Notes: generated by a model not told the origin, from the sequence alone. DNA of 64,000 nt from Lophium mytilinum (GCA_010093605.1 MU004190.1:248001-312000), one strand, 5' to 3'; shown: positions 11,252-22,439, counted from the first letter of the stretch. Made by a program: numbers and translations.

Positions 11252-13984
11252 GTGGGTTGGTGGAAGGTGAAAGGTCAGGGTCGAGAGTTATGGCGTCTGG
11301 AGCCGTTGATTGGGGATGGTTGCAATCTAGGAATCTGGGTAAGGAAAGGTGGGTGGGGTCTGGTTCTTCAGATTGGAATTACTTACGGTCGGCATGCTTT
11401 TGATGCGGACATCATTTTCTTTTGGATTCTTCTATTGGAATTACCAACTAATACTTTATTATTTCATTTTCTAGATATATTCTCTCCTTATGGTAGATAT
11501 TTGATTTGGAGTTGTTTGGGCGGTAGTTGATACCGTCTGAAGTGCTCTAGCAGTGTGAAATATTGAGACATAGGATGTCAAAAACTAGGGGTCTTAGATT
11601 GTATTGGGTAGATTTCGAGTCGTTTGGAGGCTAGTTGATACCGTGTGAAGTACCCTGGCGGCGCCAAAAACTGGGAGATAGGATGTTAAAGTTCGGGGAC
11701 TTAGATCGTGTTGTGTGAACTTGGGTGGGTCCAGCATACGTATGATACCTACTGTCTGAAGTCCCCTAGAGGCGCGAAAAAATGTAGGACAGGACGTCAA
11801 AAACCGCACGCGATTTTATGTCTCTTCGAGTCGACTCTTCCTAGTTGCTTGTCTTTTCTCATATTTGAAGTTTTCTTTCTACCATGACTCGTCACAAATC
11901 CGTATACACTCATCTATCGCTGCCTGAAGCTCCTTGATACATTCTCAACGCTCCAGAGCTTGTTGATTGGGACAATTAGTAAGCTTTGCTATATACCTTA
12001 AGGACTAGCTTATGGAAGTATACACTCAGCTATGCTATTCGTCTTCCCAGATTCCAATAAGATGTCAGAGCACCACATGCAGTAGTAGAGCAGTGTACAT
12101 GGATCGATCACGAGACACTGTAATGTTCGTCCCTCATCGGTACTACTCTTTCCCTCAATTCCCAGTCTCCCTTGAAGAACGCTCAACACCTTTTCTAATG
12201 GCGCGCAGTGCCCTTCTCTAAGCCGAATTAAGCCCATTGGTCTTAACACTGGGAAGCATATAAGAAGTTGGTGGCTTAGACATACGCGTGATATGGTCGT
12301 CACGTCACTATGTCACCCGCGCCAGCCATCCCTCCATCCAGCTACTCCAATTCTCGCTCATCGTCAACATCACCATGCCTGTCCGATGTGGCATCGCTGT
12401 TCGTCTCCGCGCCTTTACCCAGCAGTGCTCATCAGAAGTACCAAGACATAGAGAGACCTGAAAACATGCAGCATCTACGATGCTACATCGAGTGCGCCAT
12501 GGGAAAAGCAAAGTCTCAGCCTCGACGACTATGGCGAGTACTATCTATCAACACCAGCATCAAACTTGTATAGAGTTGCGTGCGCGCGTATGCATCATCC
12601 GGATATAATGATCGGTGCAAATGAAGAAGACGTGGATCGAACCTACCAGACCTGCAACCAGTGCGCGGCCGAACGGCGGAGGCGAGCGATGCCGGTGAAA
12701 ACTGAGAAATGTTGCCCTTGGCCTGACCTCCCCCACAAACATTTCTCGCATGCAATTCCCCATTGATCGACTAAGCTAACCTGCCAAGAGATACATACCA
12801 GTGAAGATGCCATTCCAAATGGGAACTTCCAATCTCAACGATGACAATACCATCAAGCGTAACCAAGACTATTTTAAACGTTCTCTTTGAAGCTGTTAGG
12901 CTCCGAATGTTAAAGAATTTCTGTAGTAGTACGGATGGGACCCGCGAAGCGACAGAGTTCCGGAAACGAGGGAACCAAATGAAGGAGAAGGGAGTCTATT
13001 TCCCACGCAAGTAAGGCAGACCAAGTAATAGCTCTACATATATGAATGAGCGGAGGAGAAGAGAGTACTTGAGGGACCAAGATCTTATAGCGGACGATGT
13101 GCGCAGATGGAATGCTTGAGCTGTACCGAAGTTGTTCGGGGTCGTCCATATCAACACTACGTAGGGTAACGTCCTAGTATGCTGGTCAACAGCTTTCTAC
13201 CGACCCATTTTCAAAGGGCTTTGAAGCATCTCACACAGCGATGGAATAGTATGAACAGCTTTGGCGTTGTTCCGAGCTATATCTTTAACTTCTGCCTAGA
13301 CCTATACATCTTCGTCGACAGCCTGCTCGATACTCTTCGTCAGACATCTTCTCTTCTGATTTATGTCTTTTTCCACGCGACGGTTGTCACTTTCTTACCT
13401 CGCCGTGGCCTCTCCCACCTATCTCACATACATCCATACAAAACTTCCTATCGAGTTTTAAAATATCTTAACTCGGCTTCGTCACCAGACCATTCAGTCT
13501 TCTTCACATCTTGCATCTCCAACAGCTCACTCCCAATCGAACACCCTTCAAACTCCAGCATCTTCCACGCATCCTTCACTCCTCACCTCAACTACTTACT
13601 CCGCTTCTTGGACCTCACTTCCTGTAGCCTCTTCTTCCTACAACTTCATCTACTTGTACCTACCTCCGTCTACCACCTCTCTATCTGTATCACACTTTCG
13701 CCACTCTCTTCTCTCTTACAACGACCCTTCCAGTTCCTCGCCACAGGACCCTACCACTGCCCACTTCTCAATCACGTTTTCCCATCGTTCAACAATCCAC
13801 TCTGGACGAAGACAAATATTTCACGCCACATTTGAGGAGGAATTCAACCTCGCAGCCAGCCCTCCCGCCCGCCGGTCCTGCTACATCTACCGCCTCGCAA
13901 CGAGCCCGGAAACAGGCGCGCCAATTTCACGCCGAGGCCCCGTGGTATGCTCGGGTGGCCTAAAGTGCTGCCAATTCTGGGGAA
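11252..13984. other. Gene-poor region left of the paralogue island
   Basis: 2.7 kb without a supportable gene. A three-unit tandem repeat at 11525-11815 is listed separately. The part from about 13440 to 13850 is strongly pyrimidine-rich, like the leaders of the family A genes downstream, and is open in one frame (13179-13835) through composition. Nothing was recognised in 11850-13150. Confidence 0.5.
11525..11815. repeat. Three-unit tandem repeat, period ~107-114 bp
   Basis: Three degenerate units each contain tgataccgtctgaag-like and ggatgtcaaaaac-like segments. The second motif falls near 11577, 11684 and 11796. The period and the GTCAAA-type core resemble the larger array at 28790-29815, but the sequences have drifted and common origin is an inference. 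Confidence 0.6.
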
Positions 13985-14545
13985 TTGGATGGTGCGGCGG
14001 AGAACCTGGCCAAGATCTTCAGTATCGTAGGGACTTCCATTCAGCCGCCTGACTACCGGCTGGTACGTAAATGCCAGGAGGACGACTTGAAAGAATCCCA
14101 GGTCATTTCCCTCTTAACTTCCGTGGACTGTGACGGGCAGGACATTGCACCGCACAATCGTAATTCTGTCGAAACCAACACACGTCCTAAACTTGTGAGA
14201 ATGCGGCTCGCCATCATCCGTGAGAAGCTCAACGGCAAACTCAAGGTGGTTCACATATTTACACATCGTGGACGAGGTGTTGGACAACTTTATCCCAACG
14301 ATCGAGCGAGGTTTGCAGGCTTGGAAGTTGAGGGATCGATGCAGCCCGCCGATCGTGAGGCCCCGGGGCAGCCTTTGATCATCCTACTCGATGGTCATGA
14401 CACGGTCGAACTGAAAGACAAGTCTAGTGCTGAGGTCGGGCAAATACATGACCACGAAATCATGTCAATTGAGACCATTCACGGATACCTTAGGCGGAAT
14501 AGCTGGGCAGAATTCAAGAGGAGAGTCAGAGAGTCGGGTAGATAG
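13985..14545 (+). CDS. Family A paralogue A1, diverged, 5' end unclear
   Basis: The open frame encodes about 186 residues ending EFKRRVRESGR, with its first in-frame ATG only at 14201. It lines up with the C-terminal domain of A2-A4: VVHIFTHRGRGVGQLYPNDR matches VVPLYTHRGSGISHL in A3. The motifs LIILLDGHDTVELKDKS and SWAEFKRRV match the LLFDDD...FKLKDNS and SFAELKRRC regions of A2. Identity outside these motifs is low, so this is the most diverged copy. The N-terminal SYSAA segment of the other copies was not found. It could be a gene with an unseen upstream exon or a decayed remnant. No close neighbour shares its strand. Confidence 0.5.
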   Translation: MDGAAENLAKIFSIVGTSIQPPDYRLVRKCQEDDLKESQVISLLTSVDCDGQDIAPHNRNSVETNTRPKLVRMRLAIIREKLNGKLKVVHIFTHRGRGVGQLYPNDRARFAGLEVEGSMQPADREAPGQPLIILLDGHDTVELKDKSSAEVGQIHDHEIMSIETIHGYLRRNSWAEFKRRVRESGR

Positions 14546-16373
14546 GCTAAGGAGCAAGCTCAGACGACCTAACAATGTAGCTTTATAGTAGCGCCCGCGT
14601 TTCCAATGGATGGATTAAGACGTTATTTTTCTATTTCTATAGACAGATGACGTTTTCCTAGGAATGTCTCCTAGCTTGACTTCCTTCCTAAAAATCTATT
14701 ACTTGTCTGGTGGAAACGCACGCTAGACAGGTTTTCAATGAGTCACACCGGACCTTCCCAGCAAGAGCTACTTCGAAGCTGCTAGCAGTTGCCTTGTTCA
14801 AATCTGCTACTTGTTTAGATGGTTTTTGAAGGCTTTCGCGGACGACACTTAGCTAGGCACAATGGTTTCCTCAAAACTTGTGTGCATGGAGCAATTTGTT
14901 CCAAGCAGCTACCAGAGCATGGACATGTGTCCATACTTCCTTTTCTACGATGTTTCCATGTGGCGACGCAGCTTTGCAAGTCGTTTTGACTCCTCCTCTC
15001 GAATCACTTTTTGTTTCTAATTAGATGTTTATTCCATCAATGTGAAAGGGCTACTCTGTCCATAATATCATTCTCCAAGCCTTGGGAGTCATTTTGAAGC
15101 ATCATGGTTAAGCACATCGGGCTTACTGATGCGCATTTCAAAGTGCGCAGCAATCCGGTGGCCGTATTTCATGGGCGTGGATTGGATCGATCGATTTGGT
15201 CAAAGATTAGAAATGATTGGACGAGTTGCGTTGAGTTTACTCGTATGCTTTGATCCATCAGTAGAGACCACAAGACAACCTAAAAAGGCTATAGTAAGGA
15301 GGAGATAAGATAGACTCTTGGGGTGACGCTACCCAAAATTCATGAATTCTCGTTTTCCAGTCCACTGGTGATGCAAAATCTACCAGGTTTTACATACTGA
15401 TTAGACTGAATGTGAAAGGGGGTAGTAGCGTCAAGCCAGGTGAGCTGCATCTAAATCTGCTCGCATTGCGTAGCTATTCGCGTACTGTCATACTAATCTT
15501 GATATATACTACGGTGCCCGCAAACTCGCTAAAATTCTGTACATGCATCGGTACGACCTGCTCTCAATTCTCATATCTAGTCATACGCCTCCTAAGGCTC
15601 GGTGTTCTCTAGCCTGTGGTGCATCTGTTGATATTGTATTTTTATTATGGCGCTAAACTCGACTTTCAGTTCAGAATCACGTAGGCGTCCATTCACGTAT
15701 GCGCCATGGATTTTACAAAACCATACCCAATATTCAAGAAGCTATCAAGTGGTCGCAGACTTGAGGACACTGCATTCCCCTCGACGAGTTGAAGCGGCGT
15801 TGAGCCGTATAAGTGAAGACAAAGGTTATCATTAACTCTTTCTAGCTATCGCGAGATGCTAATGAGTATTGGTTGTTGGCTTGTTCCAAGGAAATCAAGA
15901 TACTCTGGAGCTCGTGTGGCTTTAGCCTTTTTAGAATTATATCATAATCATACTTTTTAAGGGCTCGAGACATTTTCCGTCTAGAGTACAGAGTGTGACT
16001 AGTCCTAGTGCCAGGTTTGCCAAAATGCAAGCAAGAAACGAGACACTGCTTGCTGCCTTGCCAAATAAAAAGCAGAAGGTTTAAACTTAAGAAAAGAAGC
16101 AAGCTAGGAAGGCTGCCTTTACTAAGACATTGGTTACTCCACTGCCTGTTATACATCGTGATAACAGATCTCTGATCAAGCACGTCGAATATTTGCTCGT
16201 CACCAGCTGGAGCTCGGTGCTGGTACGCTATGCCTTCTAACCAGAAAAGCGGTGTATCGTGAGCGCTCCGAGGTGCAGTCCGCACAATGCGTGTGCGTAC
16301 AGCCACCATTAGTCACAGTGCCACGCATGCGATCCTGTAGCGGGTTGCGGTGGCGAACCCGGGTTCGCAGTGA
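14546..16373. other. Intergenic region between A1 and B1
   Basis: 1.8 kb with no supportable gene. A minus-strand frame near 15842-15973 encodes a short charged peptide (MSRALKKYDYDIILKRLKPH) that matches nothing I recognise. A perfect 16-bp palindrome (gcgaaccc/gggttcgc) lies at 16353-16368, five bases beyond the B1 stop codon. Confidence 0.5.
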
Positions 16374-17621
16374 CTAATCTCCATCTCTAGTCTCAACTGC
16401 TTGGAATGTGGAAACATATCCCATAGGAGAAGTCGGCGAAGACTTTGGAGGTTGCGCCGCGTTCTGTCCGAGACTGCGGCGGTATTCGTCTATCCTTCTG
16501 CGCCCCGGATCATCTGCTATCATGCTTACGCTGTCGAATGGCTTACTCGTATCAAACGAGAAGGTGTCGACCTCGGGTGGTGTCCCAGGACAGTCAGGCG
16601 GAAGGGGAAGGCAGTCATTGCTATCCAGCCACTTTTGTACGTTCGCTTGTTCATAGTCAAGAAGCCATGCCCCTTCTTCACCTCTAACGTAGCCATCGTC
16701 AGGGTGGTCCCCGAACTGCGAGTCTTGGTCCGGAGAAACCCATACTCCAAGCGCCTTTGCATCCTGTTTTGCCTGACGTAACGCTGCCTCGGCGGATATG
16801 ACCTCTCTGGTTATTCTCTGCCCTTCAACCACTTTGAGGCGGTCAAACTCTTCTTTCACCTCAAGGGCAGGGCGATTGCCCCGGGCGTTAACATAAGCTT
16901 TGCAGTCCCGGGTGTAATAGCGGTCTTTGTCGCTGAGCTTTTTTCGGGCCGACCAGTAGCGAAGCTGGTTTTCCTCCAGGTTTTTGCTCGCTTGCTTGTA
17001 GGTAAGTCCAGCCTTACTATATTTGACATCTGCTGATCCAGGACGAACCGGATGATAGCCCTCGGGAACGTATTTAGTCGAAGAAGTTTCATCCGACTGC
17101 GAAGGCAGTACCCCGTAGTTTACGAGAAGAGTTTCGAAAACCTTATTGGCATCAATTTGAAGGTCGTTCCATCGTTGGCGAGCTTCTTGGATGCAATTTG
17201 CAATCCCTTGACCCTCTACTTTCAATGTATGACACTCGTCTTCGTTCTTTGCAATTGTTTTTCGGAGGCTTTCCACTTCGCGGGCCTCCTCGTCTGAGAG
17301 CTGGTGCTGGCTCATGGCCAACCTCCTTTCTAATTCTTTTAGAAATCGTACTTTCTTCGCGCAAGAAACGTAGAGGTCGTGCTCTTGCGTTGCTATTTGC
17401 TGCAGCTTGGGCTCTAGCTGCCTGTCGGTGTCTTTCGAGACCCGCCATGCCGTCAAAGCTTTTTCGAAAGCCACTACCAGCTCCGTTGGCAGACCGTCCG
17501 GGATTCCTTGAATTGTTTGGGCCATCTGCACAGCACTCCACGCACGCTCTGGAGTACCCCCCTTCTCCTCATTGTCCATTTTCAGTGTATTGCAGTGTTC
17601 AGGTTGCTTATCCAGGCCCAT
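16374..17621 (-). CDS. Family B paralogue B1, coiled-coil protein with conserved C-terminal block
   Basis: From the ATG at 17621 the product is 415 residues; a second in-frame ATG lies at 17579. The open frame continues upstream to 17801 without an ATG and probably includes a 5'-UTR intron at 17651-17716 (donor GTAAGT, acceptor TTCGCAG). The first two thirds are long charged helices (ELERRLAMSQHQLSDEE, REVESLRKTIAKNEDE), predicted coiled coil. After EGYHPVRPGSAD comes another helical part. The C-terminal block is strongly shared with B2: DQDSQFGDHPDDGY, CPGTPPEVDTFSFDTSKP, DSVSMIAD and RRRIDEYRRSL. No membrane segment or signal peptide is seen in the chosen product. The function is unknown. 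Confidence 0.7.
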   Translation of the reverse strand: MGLDKQPEHCNTLKMDNEEKGGTPERAWSAVQMAQTIQGIPDGLPTELVVAFEKALTAWRVSKDTDRQLEPKLQQIATQEHDLYVSCAKKVRFLKELERRLAMSQHQLSDEEAREVESLRKTIAKNEDECHTLKVEGQGIANCIQEARQRWNDLQIDANKVFETLLVNYGVLPSQSDETSSTKYVPEGYHPVRPGSADVKYSKAGLTYKQASKNLEENQLRYWSARKKLSDKDRYYTRDCKAYVNARGNRPALEVKEEFDRLKVVEGQRITREVISAEAALRQAKQDAKALGVWVSPDQDSQFGDHPDDGYVRGEEGAWLLDYEQANVQKWLDSNDCLPLPPDCPGTPPEVDTFSFDTSKPFDSVSMIADDPGRRRIDEYRRSLGQNAAQPPKSSPTSPMGYVSTFQAVETRDGD

Positions 17622-17917
17622 CCGAATCCTCGGCAGTGATGGCACGATATCTGCGAACGCGCTTCGGGCTATCAGCCAAACGTCAGACTGCAGTACAGGA
17701 GTATTTGGGAACTTACTCTTCAAGACCAATTCGCAGACTGGTATAAGCACAAACGATAGCCAAAGAACAGCAAAATAGTTAAAGAGACTAACTTTGCTCA
17801 ACCACGTTTAAAGAATTCCAACTAACTATTGGGGTGGGATAAATTGCGGTGGTGTGTGGGTGTGGTGAGCAAAAGGCAGCTTCCAGGGGCCGAAGCTGGC
17901 CATAACCTGTAGGGCGC

Positions 17918-17924
17918 TTATATA
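17918..17924 (-). promoter_or_regulatory. TATA box of B1
   Basis: On the minus strand the sequence reads TATATAA about 295 bp upstream of the chosen B1 start, leaving room for a leader with the proposed UTR intron. Between it and the gene lies a GT-rich segment (ggtggtgtgtgggtgtgg, then gagcaaaa) that has a counterpart upstream of B2 at 21785-21830. Confidence 0.5.
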
Positions 17925-19241
17925 GTGTGGCGAGGTGGATTTTTACAGCCACATTCACCACTTGAGACGGCGTCACACGATGAAATCTTGCCTCAGAGAT
18001 ACCAGCGCTGCCCAAGATGACCATAGACCTTTCCCAGATCCTTTGAACATGCTCAAAGCATTCACAGTCACTAGTTCGACCCCTTTCACTGCCCAAATCT
18101 GCAAGTGTCACCCTCTAAAATGGCTTTTCTAGCCCTTTCGCTCTCTTGCATAACGGCACACACATGGTACATACACCAACCACGACACCGGAGCCTCGAT
18201 CGAGCATAAATTGCGAATCCCACCCATTCTGTAGGCCCTGCTATACACCAACACAATTCTATTATTATATGAATGCGATCTCGCACCGAAATGAATCGGG
18301 AAAGCGAGAGGAAACCAGAGAAGATAGAGGCATCGGATTCTAAGAAAGCATGCGAGGAGTATTGGAGTTCCTCTAAGACTTTGTCTAGCTATACTACCCT
18401 ACCTGAAGAGACTCCTTTATAATTGTTTCTTTTGGTAAGCGCGGTATTTAGTCCGATATAAGTCTATACCTACTAAATTAGTTTATAGGTGCAAAGCCCT
18501 TTTAGCCTATACTAAAGCCTGATGTTGGTAGATAATACGCGAACAAATACCACGGAGTTGTCTTCTAAAGCCCTAAGATAATAAAGAGCCTCTACGGTTC
18601 TCTCAGCTAGTATATGGAGAACGGAGTCTGCCCTAACTAATTTGCTAACTCCTAATACGACTGCACTAATAGCCCCCCATTAAGCCGGTTTATACTCTTA
18701 AGCCCCCGTAGGACTAACGGCTAGTGGGAACTAGATCCGGCCGCTACTAGTGGTAAGAAAAAAGCCACCGTTCTATTGCATACTAGTTTTGTGGGAGGTT
18801 TAGAGGGTACGGGACGTTACTGCAGCCGGCGATTAGAACGGGGACGTGAAAAATATGGCCTTTATATTTAAGGCCGACATGAAAACTACCCGGCCGGGCA
18901 TTAAGCGGGGGTGTTAAGAGGAAGACTTAGTCCCGGGGTTGTTTATTAGTGTCTTGCTTGCAGTAGACTGCAGCAAGTAGATAATCAAGCCGAACATTCC
19001 TAACCTGGTGCAAGGCAATAATTGGATGGGCTATGTTAAGGTACGCTTCGGCATAGTCCGATAGCAGAACGGACTGGGTAGATTGACCGTAACTCCTTGT
19101 TACACGCACTCCGGTTGAGGGATTGGCCGTTTATCGGCAGAGCGTCAAGCGGAGTATGTTAAGCTCTAGGTCCAGACTGATGAGAAAGAGGACGGGCGAG
19201 AGGACTGCCATTTTGTTGAACTTTAAAATAAGAAATTTGAT

Positions 19242-19388
19242 ATGAAGGAGCAGTTACATGTGCGAGTTGTGGAGAAAATTGACTACGAGATAATGCTTAT
19301 CGAGCGCATTGAAAGTAATCTCGCCCCAGAAAGCTGGGAGATTTACAAGGCTCTAGTCGATACATCGCCTGACATCCTGGCCGAGTGA
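19242..19388 (+). other. Short open frame, possible gene remnant
   Basis: An ATG-initiated frame of 48 residues is compositionally protein-like (VRVVEKIDYEIMLIERIES, then APESWEIYKALVDTSPDILAE). The same frame is open for eight codons above the ATG's preceding stop. A second short frame follows at about 19468 (MPKKTSDLQAAFDILLALLD). I recognise neither, and they may be pieces of one decayed gene. Confidence 0.25.
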
Positions 19389-20378
19389 GCTCACTTTAGT
19401 CAACATGTTGAAGGAGCTATGCATCTGCACCATGTGTAGTAAGATGCTATAACAGCTACATACGATCATGCCTAAGAAGACATCAGATCTGCAGGCAGCT
19501 TTCGACATTCTGCTTGCTCTTCTCGACGTGTTTCACAGCCACAACGTAGGAAATGCTTTGTGACATTGTACACTATTCAATTATTCGAGAGGAATGTTCG
19601 TTGATGACGGCATTTGTTAAAGTTTCAGGAATTGTCGTTGAGTAATTGGCGTGTTAGATGGATCGTCAGAGTGGATCCATATCACTAAAAACTCAACTTA
19701 AACTGGCATCAGCTGTTTTGTGGTGCGTGCAAAATATGATTGCTTCAAGTGTAGTAGTTTCTGTGACATGCAAACATATCAATCAATCTTTTGATTAGAT
19801 TAGAAATCTCTTCATTGGTGAGCAGATCGCGTGACCACTGTTGGTAAATAACGAACAAACTGAAGCAAACATGGGCAAGCTCTTGGATTTTTTGTCAGGC
19901 GGTCGGCACTGGTATTGCAGAAACTCGTATTAAGTCAGCCTTGCTCGCACTCCAAAACCATCCACTTGCCATCAAATCACATGCAATTACATACAGCGGT
20001 AATATCTTGTTTTCTAAAAAATTGCAAATAGCCATATAGTTTATGATCCCAGGTCGACAATCGTGCCATCTGCATACCTTCAGTGTCTTTCACAGCTTAC
20101 ATCAGAATTATGTATCTGGGCGACTATGGCTAGAATTGCTAACGAGCGAGCAAGAACTAGATGCTTTCTTCTTGATCAGAATAAATAGAGTGCCAAATTC
20201 GAGAAAACGAACAAAAAAGGAAGGCTCTGTCCACACGCTGTCTGCCACTACCCGTCACGCCTTGGATACAGCGGCCTCTCAGCAGGCCCGCCTGGTTTGT
20301 AGGTTTCGCCAGCTCGGGCGTGGTGCTTACGTGCTACGTCGTCGAAAAGGTCGGCGAAGAATCTAAATTCCGCGGCCC

Positions 20379-21590
20379 CTATCGCCTAACAAGTTCGTTG
20401 TACCTATCGATTCTCCTTCGATCTGCACCCTCAGCCACCGCACTCACACTATCGATAGGCTTGTTAGTGTCGAAAAAGAACTCATCGATTTCCGGCGGAG
20501 TACCAGGGCATTCGTGCGACAGTGGGCCCTCTTCCATTTTCATCCATTTCTCGATCTTTGAACGATCAAATTCCGAGACCCATGCTCTCTCGTGATTCTC
20601 TGAATAGCCGTCATCAGGGTGATCCCCAAATTGCGAGTCTTGATCGGCAGGTACCCAAACTCCAACAACCTTAGCGTCCTTCTTAGCAGTTTGCAACTCG
20701 GCCTCTGCTTCCCTAATCTCCCCAGCCAGCTTCGTCCCGTTGACGAGATAAGAGAAATCGAATTCCTTCTTGAGTTCCTCGACACAACGACTCCTGGGAG
20801 CTTGGACGCAGTGCCTAAGGTCCTGCTCATAGAACTCCCTATGGTCTTGGAGCTTTTTCTCCGCAAACCAAAGCTTCCGCCGTTTCTCATTCAGATTCTG
20901 AGTCGCTTCCATCAGAGTAACTCTGGTAGCCTGAGATTCTGCGGATGTTATCTGTGATGCCTGGGGGCGAACAGGCCTGTAGCCATCTTGAGTGTCTGCT
21001 ATAGCTAGTCCTTCAGGAGTTCGTGCCGCTAAGAACCCAGGGCTGAGTAAGACGTCTCCAAGCGCTGCGTTGACTTCAACCTGGGCTTTTTCCCAGGCAG
21101 TTCGGGCTTGCTGAATGAGATGTTCCAGGCGCGCAATCTCTGTTTTGAGAGCAGCCCGGTCTTTTCTGTTTTGGATGGCGATTGCTTCGAGGTTCTTCCT
21201 CTCGCGACTGTCTTCTGCGGAGACCTCAGCTTCTCTACCGCCGGTTGACTCTTCAAATTCATCCAGTCTTCGTTCGCTCCGCAGGATAACGACGTACAGC
21301 TTTTGCTCTTCCCAGAAAGCCTTTTGTCGCCTGGGTTCTAAACGCGCCTCAATCGCCTCGAAATCCCGCCACAACTGCAGGGTGCTCAGAACTTTCGAGT
21401 GCAGATCTGCGGGCAGATTCAAAACTACTGAGCTCGGCACCGGTGAAACTGCTTCAGCTGGGCCTTTAGAGCAGTGTTGGCTTGCTTCGGCAGGCAGATC
21501 AGGATCTTCGGCCGCTGGATCACATTTCTCTGGCTGTTGCGAAGCTTTGGTCCTAGAAAGGTTTATGATGGAGGTACCGCTGTCGTCCAC
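20379..21590 (-). CDS. Family B paralogue B2, coiled-coil protein; start codon not evident
   Basis: The frame encodes 403 residues from a GTG at 21590. The first in-frame ATG is more than 200 codons in, inside the homologous region. The GTG lies where B1 has its ATG (GATTC, then the start). A likely UTR intron sits just upstream, with donor GTGAGT, branch TGACTAAC and acceptor TTGCTAG. No ATG in the visible upstream sequence enters the frame, so either the start was lost or an unseen exon supplies it. The body is predicted coiled coil (KNLEAIAIQNRKDRAALKTE). The C-terminal block repeats that of B1: DQDSQFGDHPDDGY, CPGTPPEIDEFFFDTNKP, DSVSAVAEG and RRRIDRYNEL. It is divergent to A2. Confidence 0.6.
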   Translation of the reverse strand: MDDSGTSIINLSRTKASQQPEKCDPAAEDPDLPAEASQHCSKGPAEAVSPVPSSVVLNLPADLHSKVLSTLQLWRDFEAIEARLEPRRQKAFWEEQKLYVVILRSERRLDEFEESTGGREAEVSAEDSRERKNLEAIAIQNRKDRAALKTEIARLEHLIQQARTAWEKAQVEVNAALGDVLLSPGFLAARTPEGLAIADTQDGYRPVRPQASQITSAESQATRVTLMEATQNLNEKRRKLWFAEKKLQDHREFYEQDLRHCVQAPRSRCVEELKKEFDFSYLVNGTKLAGEIREAEAELQTAKKDAKVVGVWVPADQDSQFGDHPDDGYSENHERAWVSEFDRSKIEKWMKMEEGPLSHECPGTPPEIDEFFFDTNKPIDSVSAVAEGADRRRIDRYNELVRR

Positions 21591-22439
21591 GGAATCTTCC
21601 AGTGCTATCTAGCAATGGTGGGCTTCATTGCGTTAGTCAAACTGCAACCAACACATGAGTTTCAGATTACTCACCTAAAGAAGACGGTCACACAGCTAGA
21701 GAAGGGTATAGTTAACACCCTTTAATTAGTAGCGCTTAACGCTAACTTGGTTTGAAAGACCTGGCTTTGTAGTAGGAAAAATTGGTGGTGTGTTGACAGT
21801 TGGAGATGTGGTGTGTGTGTGAGCAAACGGTAGGAGGTGGAAGCAATTTGTTCACGTGGTCATGTCTGACTTAAATACTCAACTGGGAAACCTGGAGAGT
21901 GAATTTGCGACGCAGACGTCGCCTACGATGTGTGAGGAGGGCTTCCCTGTCTAGTGAGGTAGCGTTCACTGCATTGGAGCGGCGGACAGGCCCCTGAATG
22001 ACCGATACACCATTCACTGCTACGTAACCCTACCCCCTCCGTATACATCAATGTAAGCGCACATAGACCAAAGACTTTACCAACGATATACCACCACCTC
22101 CACCACCCACACGCTTGTCTATCAGTATCTACGAATTCTCAAAACTTTTATCCCCCTCGAAGTCTGGTTCTTCATCGACGTAGCAACAACTCCCCTCTAT
22201 CCTTGGAAAGTTCTTCATCGACTTCTCGAAATCACCCACCCCAAGTTCCGGAACTGGAAGACTTCTATGACACCATCCCTCTAAGAATCCGAGAGTCAAC
22301 CAGTTCGTCCAGCAAGCTTGAGTCCTCAAACACGCTACCGTCTGCTAAGCTACACACGGTAACGAAACCAACTCGTACGACATCGTCTTCATCGCCTTCT
22401 AATGATCACGACGAGAGGATTGTTCCCCGATTTCTGACC
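21591..22439. promoter_or_regulatory. Divergent intergenic region B2 / A2
   Basis: This 850-bp interval separates the 5' ends of B2 and A2. The B2 side has the leader intron and a GT-rich stretch (21785-21825) like that upstream of B1. The A2 side has the block shared with A3 and A4 (21895-22030), then a pyrimidine-rich leader from about 22085. The frame of A2 is open back to 22203 but has no ATG before 22440. Confidence 0.5.
21895..22030 (+). promoter_or_regulatory. Upstream block shared by A2, A3 and A4 (A2 copy)
   Basis: It begins gagtgaattt and contains attggagcggcgg and cgatacaccattcact. The same order of motifs occurs upstream of A3 (24041-24185) and, more diverged, A4 (26840-26965). 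Similarity of non-coding sequence shows that the duplications carried the promoter region, or that the block is under constraint. Confidence 0.6.

Larger units (their letters stand above)
17622..20378. other. B1 upstream region and degenerate DNA between B1 and B2
   Basis: Apart from the B1 leader, 18350-18950 looks mutation-worn: it is dense in CTA, TAG and TTA steps, full of stops in every frame, and unlike the neighbouring DNA, as expected for an old repeat hit by repeat-induced point mutation. I cannot name the element. A minus frame at 18927-19109 encodes 60 residues without family signals. A short plus ORF at 19242 is listed separately. Nothing was recognised from 19560 to 20378. Confidence 0.45.

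Noticed and set aside
13179-13835. 218-residue plus-strand frame
   Set aside because: The DNA is a pyrimidine-rich leader-like stretch; the peptide is Ser/Leu/Phe/His-rich with no motif, and similar stretches precede A3 and A4.
22203-22439. N-terminal extension of A2 back to 22203
   Set aside because: The frame opens with TTG, has no ATG before 22440, and starting at 22440 gives exactly the A3 length and aligned N-terminal motifs.
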